DNA of 64,000 bases from Oxyura jamaicensis (lineage: Eukaryota; Chordata; Aves; Anseriformes; Anatidae): positions 82,045,127-82,109,126 of the forward strand of contig NC_048896.1 in the NCBI RefSeq assembly GCF_011077185.1, given 5' to 3'. Both the position numbers and the translations under genes were made by a program. The notes under the pieces are model-generated. The model saw only the letters and a program-made list of their open reading frames with translations. It was not told the origin of the DNA and searched no databases. Of this stretch, positions 61,300 to 64,000 are shown in pieces. Numbering within the stretch: the stretch's first letter is position 1; each line of letters starts with the position of its first letter.

Positions 61300-62170
61300 T
61301 CAGCTGAGCTGGGAGGGCACCTCCGGCAGTTTTCTGGTCCAACCCTCTGCTCAGAGCAGAGGCAGTGACAGCAGGCTGCTAGGTCCAGTCATCTCCTGAT
61401 TGTCTCCAAGAAGAGACTTCACAGAGACCTCTAGGGACAACCTGTGCTGACCTCCCAGAAAAGGTGTTTTCTTAAGTTTAAAAAGAATTTCCTGTATTTC
61501 AATTTTTACCTATATCCTCTTGTCCTGTCACTGGATACCACACAGAAGAGCATGTCTCCCTCTTCTTTATTATCCTTTTCAGGTACGTATATACATGGAT
61601 CAGGCCACTCTGAGCCTTCTCTTCTCCAGGCTGAACAGTTCCAGCTCTCGCAGCCTCTCCTTTGAGGATATTCCTCCATGGATGTGGAAATTTGCATTTC
61701 CTGTTTTTGAGCTCTATGAGGTTCTTCTCTGCCTATTTCTCCAGCTACCGAGGTCCCTCTGGATGGCAGCACAGACAGCTGGGGTATCAGCCACTCCTTG
61801 CAGTTTTGTATCATCAGCAAACTTGATGATGTTGCATTATGTCCCAGAGTCCATTGTCACTGGACAAAATAAAGATGCTAAATAGTATTAGCTCCAGTAC
61901 AGACCCCTGTAGTTCACCAGTTGTTCCTGGCCTCCAGCTGGACATTATGCTGCTGATCACAACCATCTGTGCTGGTCATTCAGTTTGCAGTCTAGCTCAC
62001 TGTCCCCTTAACTACTTTGTACTTCTTCAGTTTTTCAGTGAAGACGAAGCGTCAAAAGTTTTGCTAAAAATCAAAATAAACCACATCCACTGCTCTTCCT
62101 TAGTCCACAAAGGCAGTCTTTTAGTACAGAAATTTCTGTTTCTTAAGATCATTTCTGCACATCAGAGCCT
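61300..62170 (-). mobile_element. CR1 LINE fragment with internal deletion
   Basis: This minus-strand CR1 has its 3' region at the low-coordinate end (61,300-61,345, resembling the CR1 tail around CTGGTCCAACCCTCTGCTC). It continues through the C-terminal coding part (61,430-61,670) and the FADD-equivalent region, antisense near 61,800-61,830. It runs on towards the YLDFSKAFD region near 62,080. The terminal octamers are absent. Near 61,670-61,700 the copy jumps from the C-terminal segment directly to the FNKAKC-like part, so a few hundred bases are missing. Frames are broken throughout. It resembles an older CR1 subfamily than the copy at 10.5 kb. Confidence 0.8.
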
Positions 62171-62476
62171 TACTCTTCTCTGATTTTGATTCATTTTTAG
62201 GTACTCTCACCAAGGAGATAGATACTCTCACCCTTAGGCATAATCATGAAGTTTTTGGTCACTTTTTCTTATAATCTGTCAAAGAGAATACTCCTGTAGA
62301 GTTTGTTGATTTTTTATTTTTTTATTTTAAGGAAACTTCTGACATTTTAAAGGTTGACATTTAAAGAAATATGGTGTATCTGGATCAACATGCTCTTTAA
62401 TTTCAATATTTCAGCTAGCTTGTCAGTTACAAGAATTTTGAATTAATGTTTACATAAAAAAAGTCAGGCCCAAGCA

Positions 62477-62500
62477 ATTTATTTATTTATTTATTTATTT
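62477..62500. repeat. (TTTA)n microsatellite
   Basis: About six TTTA units. Confidence 0.9.
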
Positions 62501-62570
62501 TCAAATTCTTTACTCATGAGAACAGTTGAGATTCAAATTCTCTCAGTTTGCACTGCATTATGCTAAAAAG

Positions 62571-62605
62571 CAAAAAAAATAAAATAATAATAATAATAAA
62601 AAAAA
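62571..62605. repeat. A-rich (AAT)n microsatellite
   Basis: AAT units flanked by A runs. Confidence 0.88.
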
Positions 62606-64000
62606 TGCAGGGCTGGGAAAAGTATGTGCTGCTCAGCTCCAGTAGCTGTATACAACAGCCTTTGTCTTCCCAGAAACCCAGATATAATATATCATGTGTA
62701 TGATTACATAAAGGATTATCATTCCATATTCATTCTTCTCATCTTACTTGGAAGCAGTAATGTGTATTCTATCTATGCAATCCAATTAATATGCCTTCAT
62801 GCTTTAAAGCAGCAGTACTTACAATATTTATGAGTAGTACAGTTTTAAGAAATCATAATTAAGTTGCAATATTTCAAAGTCAGCTACAAAATACCATTAT
62901 ATATGAGGAATTTTAATACAAAAGAATGCAAATTAGAAACTATTGCATTGTATTGTTCATGAATATAATGGATGAAATCTGGGACCTACCAACGTTTAAG
63001 AAAGTTCTCATTATTATCCAATACCCTTTCTTTCACATACATTCCTAAATAGTTAATTATGCCCCTGCTTTATATTAGTATTGTGGTAGTGTCAAGAAGC
63101 CTCAGTGAAGACAGCATTCTGATAGGCATTACACTTTCATGTGGTTTATTAGTCTTACACATCACTCCACAGACTGCAGTAGGATCACAGCAGCTTTATA
63201 TAGTTATATTTTAGCACAGAATCAGTGCCTTTCTCCTGTTTTGATTCTGCAATTGAGTTTAAGGCTGGAGCTGTAAAGTGAAATCCTTTTTAAAATGACA
63301 TGCTGGGTTTCTTCCTTTCAGGGCAGCTACATTAGGTTCAAAAGCTCCTTTCAGATGTTCTAGCCTATTCTTGGGCTGCCAGTTTTCCGTGTGTATTCTG
63401 CTCCTCAGCGAGCACATTATACTCTCCCATGCAAGTCAGAGATGTGGCTGGGAACATAAGAAAGCAAATTTTCTTACCTTAGAGTTCTTAATAGCTATAA
63501 GCCTTTGGTTCTTTTAAATTTGAGGTTTTAATTTAAACAACTGTTTCTAAGTAGCTTTAAAGATTACTCTGAAATTTCTACACAGAAACACCTTTCCGTT
63601 GCTAAGAAATCTTAAGAATAAAATAATAATAAAATAAATCCTCAGGAGATCTCTTTCATTGCCTGAAGATGTCAGATAAAATCTTTCCAAAATGGAGAAT
63701 AACTTCTACTTCTGTGTATACAGAAAATTTTTACAGACTAGGAAGATTTCAAGTGAGTAACAAAAGCCACAGCTTGTGCCTATGACCATTGGCATTGCAG
63801 GAGCCAGTGTGACTGTGGTTGCTGTGGGTTGTGTCTATGAGTTTAGTATCAAATAACATGCAAACTTCTTGAAGCAGTGCATGCAGGATCTCTTGATCTG
63901 ATTTTTATTTTCACAGTAAAATCTAACCTTGCTTTTATTAGGTGGTTGTGTGGCTATATGTAACTGAGGATTGAGAGATTCCAGAGTATAAATAATAATA

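Larger units (their letters stand above)
62171..64000. other. AT-rich non-coding stretch
   Basis: No gene is recognised. It includes TTTA and AAT microsatellites and a duplicated GATACTCTCACC-like unit at about 62,199-62,232. Confidence 0.68.

Overview
The window reads as nuclear DNA from a bird. The evidence is several Chicken Repeat 1 (CR1) LINE copies ending in the typical TCACAGAA/TCATAGAA-type octamer repeats, two copies of an avian ERV LTR family with 5-bp target-site duplications, AT-rich single-copy sequence, and many short microsatellites. No mammalian-type SINEs or L1 elements were recognised. The species cannot be fixed from this sequence alone. There are no operons, Shine-Dalgarno-led genes, CRISPR arrays, rRNA or tRNA genes.

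No host protein-coding gene can be supported. The only long credible reading frame belongs to a mobile element: a 5'-truncated CR1 reverse transcriptase on the minus strand at 10,481-12,145. Its frame of more than 512 codons is uninterrupted and its catalytic residues are present. All other long frames are shadows of this element, low-complexity microsatellite frames, frames crossing N gaps, or short frames in AT-rich DNA. The window is best described as intergenic (gene-desert-like) or deep-intronic.

Layout: 1-6.8 kb is AT-rich single-copy DNA with homopolymers. A degraded solo LTR lies at 6.84-7.38 kb, followed by a purine tract with a small gap. The CR1 with the intact RT frame is at 10.5-12.1 kb. 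A CR1 3' tail (16.4-16.6 kb, plus strand) and a CR1 stub running into a 400-N gap (17.6-18.3 kb) come next. 18.3-27.1 kb is AT-rich with two large pyrimidine microsatellites, each broken by a 100-N gap (25.2-25.4 and 25.8-26.2 kb). CR1 fragments lie at 27.1-27.5 and 38.1-38.4 kb. A better-preserved solo LTR of the same family lies at 38.76-39.31 kb, with a recognisable promoter and poly(A) signal. 39.3-47.6 kb is AT-rich with one more gap. An old, frameshifted CR1 relic of about 2 kb occupies 47.6-49.57 kb. 49.6-61.3 kb is AT-rich with several short ordered motif arrays. An internally deleted CR1 lies at 61.3-62.2 kb, and the rest is AT-rich DNA.

No new multi-gene system was found. The most unusual signals are a roughly 10-bp-phased GATACC array flanked by a 14-bp direct repeat (59.11-59.25 kb), two ACAAT-N3-ATTGT inverted pairs beside a perfect octamer (53.07-53.15 kb), tandem octamers at 50.42 kb, an 11-bp perfect hairpin at 13.73 kb, and the two solo LTRs with perfect target-site duplications. 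Family assignments rest on recognition by eye, because no database search could be run.
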